Shown: piece by piece, positions 11,441-12,638 of the stretch | How the letters are laid out: every line of letters starts with the position of its first letter | Numbering within the stretch: position 1 is the first letter of the stretch | Source: Anaerolineae bacterium | GTDB taxonomy: Bacteria > Chloroflexota > Anaerolineae > UBA4142 | DNA: 12,638 nucleotides | Assembly: GCA_026417715.1 (NCBI GenBank) | Contig: JAOACU010000054.1 | Coordinates: 1-12,638, forward strand | Reading direction: 5' to 3' | Position numbers and translations under genes: made by a program | The notes under the pieces: generated by a model | Database searches by the model: none | The model's input: only the letters and a program-made list of their open reading frames with translations | Told to the model about the DNA's origin: nothing

Positions 11441-12638
11441 TTGGTCATTGACGGTCGCTACATCCAAGACCACTTTCCCGGCATCGGGCGCTATACCTAC
11501 AACCTGATTGACGCGCTCGCGCGCATCGCGCCTGATGAGCGATTCGTTGTGCTGTACAATCCCGCGCTGAAAAACACGCGCTATGACATCGCCGCGCTCG
11601 CGCGTTACCCCAACATCGAACTCGTGCGTGTGAATGTGCCGACGATTTCGGTGAGTGAGCAATATCGGTTGCTATCAGCGATCAGCCGTCAGCCGTCAGC
11701 GGTCGGCGGTCAGCGGTCGGTGATCTTTCATTCGCCGTATTACATCAAACCGTATTTCCTCACCGTTCCTTCCATCGTCACCATTTTCGATTTGATTCCG
11801 TTGTTGTTTCCGCACACGGTCTCTTTGCGCGCGCGATTCTTTTTCCGTTGGGCGGTGTGGCTGGCGGCGAAAACGTCCGCGCGCGTGATTGTTCCATCGC
11901 TTGCAACGCACGATGATTTGATCGCGCACTTGCGCGTGCCGCGTGAGAAAATCGTCGTTATTCCGCTTGCGGCAGACGCGCACTTTGCGCCGCAATCTGA
12001 CGCTGAAATCGCGCGCGTGCGCGAAAAATACGCGCTACCCGCGCGCTATGTTCTCTACGTTGGCAGCAACAAACCGCACAAAAACTTGGCAACACTTTTC
12101 GACGCGTGGGCGCGCGTGGAAACAGACGCGGTGTTGGTGATTGCGGGGGCGTGGGATGCGCGGTATGCACGTGTGACCGATGACCGACGACGGATGACCG
12201 ATGATGCTTCAGCGTCGGTCGGTGTTCAGCAGTCGGCGGTCGTCGGTCGGCAGGAGGCAGGAGGCGCAGGGCAATCGCAAATCGCAAATCGCAAATCGCA
12301 AATTCGGTTCATTCACAACGTAGATGACGCCGACCTGCCCGCGCTGTACGCCGGCGCGCGCGCGTTCGTATTTCCGTCGCTCTACGAGGGGTTTGGCTTG
12401 CCACCATTGGAGGCAATGGCATCGGGCGCGCCGGTGATTTGTTCGCGCGCGCCTGCACTGCCCGAAGTTGTAGGGGACACGGCGTTACTGGTGAATCCGC
12501 GCAGCCCGAATGAAATTGCCAATGCTATTGAACGCGTACTCACGGATCACGAGTTACGTGATACGTTGCGCGCGCGGGGACTAGTACGCGCGGCGCAATT
12601 TTCGTGGGAACGCGCGGCGCGCGCAACGTCTGGCTCTT
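11441..12638 (+). CDS. GT4-family glycosyltransferase (third), 3' cut by the window, with two in-frame repeat inserts
   Basis: 399 complete codons are open to the window end. The protein starts VIDGRYIQDHFPGIGRYTYN, a standard GT4 N-terminus normally preceded by two or three residues; the only nearby start is TTG 11441, derived from the repeat. After SEQYRL, array R11 encodes residues about 78-93; then IFHSPYYIKPY, TIFDLIPLLFPHT, the donor-site VLYVGSNKPHKNL and LVIAGAWDARYAR. Array R12 then encodes about residues 245-289, in place of the short helix that normally precedes the RF strand, after which IRFIHNVDDADLPALY and the EX7E pair Glu316 and Glu324 (LYEGFGLPPLEAM) continue normally. The frame never breaks, catalytic motifs are intact, and both inserts fall at surface-loop or helix positions, so the enzyme may still fold. 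WERAARATSGS at the window end is near the expected C-terminus. Whether it is active is unknown. Confidence 0.88.
   Translation, partial: MVIDGRYIQDHFPGIGRYTYNLIDALARIAPDERFVVLYNPALKNTRYDIAALARYPNIELVRVNVPTISVSEQYRLLSAISRQPSAVGGQRSVIFHSPYYIKPYFLTVPSIVTIFDLIPLLFPHTVSLRARFFFRWAVWLAAKTSARVIVPSLATHDDLIAHLRVPREKIVVIPLAADAHFAPQSDAEIARVREKYALPARYVLYVGSNKPHKNLATLFDAWARVETDAVLVIAGAWDARYARVTDDRRRMTDDASASVGVQQSAVVGRQEAGGAGQSQIANRKSQIRFIHNVDDADLPALYAGARAFVFPSLYEGFGLPPLEAMASGAPVICSRAPALPEVVGDTALLVNPRSPNEIANAIERVLTDHELRDTLRARGLVRAAQFSWERAARATSGS
11672..11720 (+). repeat. Intragenic heptamer array R11 (7 units, 49 nt) in the third glycosyltransferase
   Basis: Units CTATCAG, CGATCAG, CCGTCAG, CCGTCAG, CGGTCGG, CGGTCAG, CGGTCGG. 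It is translated without a stop as a Ser/Arg/Gln/Gly stretch between SEQYRL and VIFHSPYY. The CGGTCGG unit is also found in R12 and is close to the GGCGGTC units of R4. Confidence 0.85.
12174..12305 (+). repeat. Intragenic heptamer array R12 (19 units, 132 nt) in the third glycosyltransferase
   Basis: Units start TGACCGA, TGACCGA, CGACGGA, TGACCGA, TGATGCT, TCAGCGT, CGGTCGG, TGTTCAG, CAGTCGG, CGGTCGT, CGGTCGG, CAGGAGG, CAGGAGG, CGCAGGG, then one 6-nt unit CAATCG, CAAATCG three times and CAAATTC. It is a mosaic of three motif types. The left and middle parts can pair (for example CCGACGAC 12184-12191 with GTCGTCGG 12239-12246). The whole is translated in frame. Confidence 0.88.

Noticed and set aside
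1471..12305. The short repeats as a CRISPR array
   Set aside because: Units are 7-8 nt, contiguous and without spacers; there are no cas genes.
11441..12638. The third glycosyltransferase as a frameshifted pseudogene
   Set aside because: Translation by hand shows one uninterrupted frame from 11441 to the window end, with all GT4 motifs in the same frame on both sides of the arrays.

Overview
The window looks like a chromosomal segment from an uncultured Chloroflexota bacterium, most likely Anaerolineae-like. This rests on protein style (a SpoIIE-like phosphatase starting MELQVAAAKIPK, a GbsR/MarR regulator next to an FtsX permease, GT4 enzymes starting LDHAPFFGGAE), on the heavy use of GCG/CGC codons, and on the many short palindromic repeats between genes. 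I cannot confirm the lineage without a search. All intact genes are on the + strand.

Layout: the 3' end of a GbsR/MarR-type regulator (2-361); a double-length FtsX/MacB-type permease (375-2612) and its HlyD-type adaptor (2684-3802), with no ATPase visible; a HIT-family hydrolase (3885-4343) coupled to an uncharacterised protein with a degenerate nuclease-like C-terminus (4345-5043); sucD (5140-6018); a small DUF5678-like protein (6115-6330); a CCA-adding/poly(A) polymerase-type nucleotidyltransferase with an HD domain (6371-7774); a SpoIIE/PP2C-type phosphatase (7822-8529); a scar holding a minus-strand IS4-type transposase remnant (8602-8961) and perhaps the tail of a broken gene; then three consecutive GT4 glycosyltransferases (9065-10189, 10239-11369, 11441 to the window end), probably part of a surface polysaccharide locus.

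The most unusual feature is not a gene. Nearly every gene junction from 2.6 kb onward carries a short degenerate tandem array with a strict 7-nt period (8-nt in three places), and many arrays invert halfway so that they could fold as hairpins. I count twelve arrays. Several extend into genes: one forms the linker joining the two halves of the permease, one encodes the last 17 residues of the 71-residue small protein, others supply stop codons or a start codon, and two sit in frame inside the third glycosyltransferase. In the larger of those two, the only unit whose leading TGA would fall in the reading frame has CGA instead, as if the array had been kept translatable. This resembles the heptameric STRR sequences of heterocystous cyanobacteria and, in behaviour, the Rickettsia palindromic elements that insert in frame into genes; whether it is a described family in Chloroflexota I cannot tell from here.
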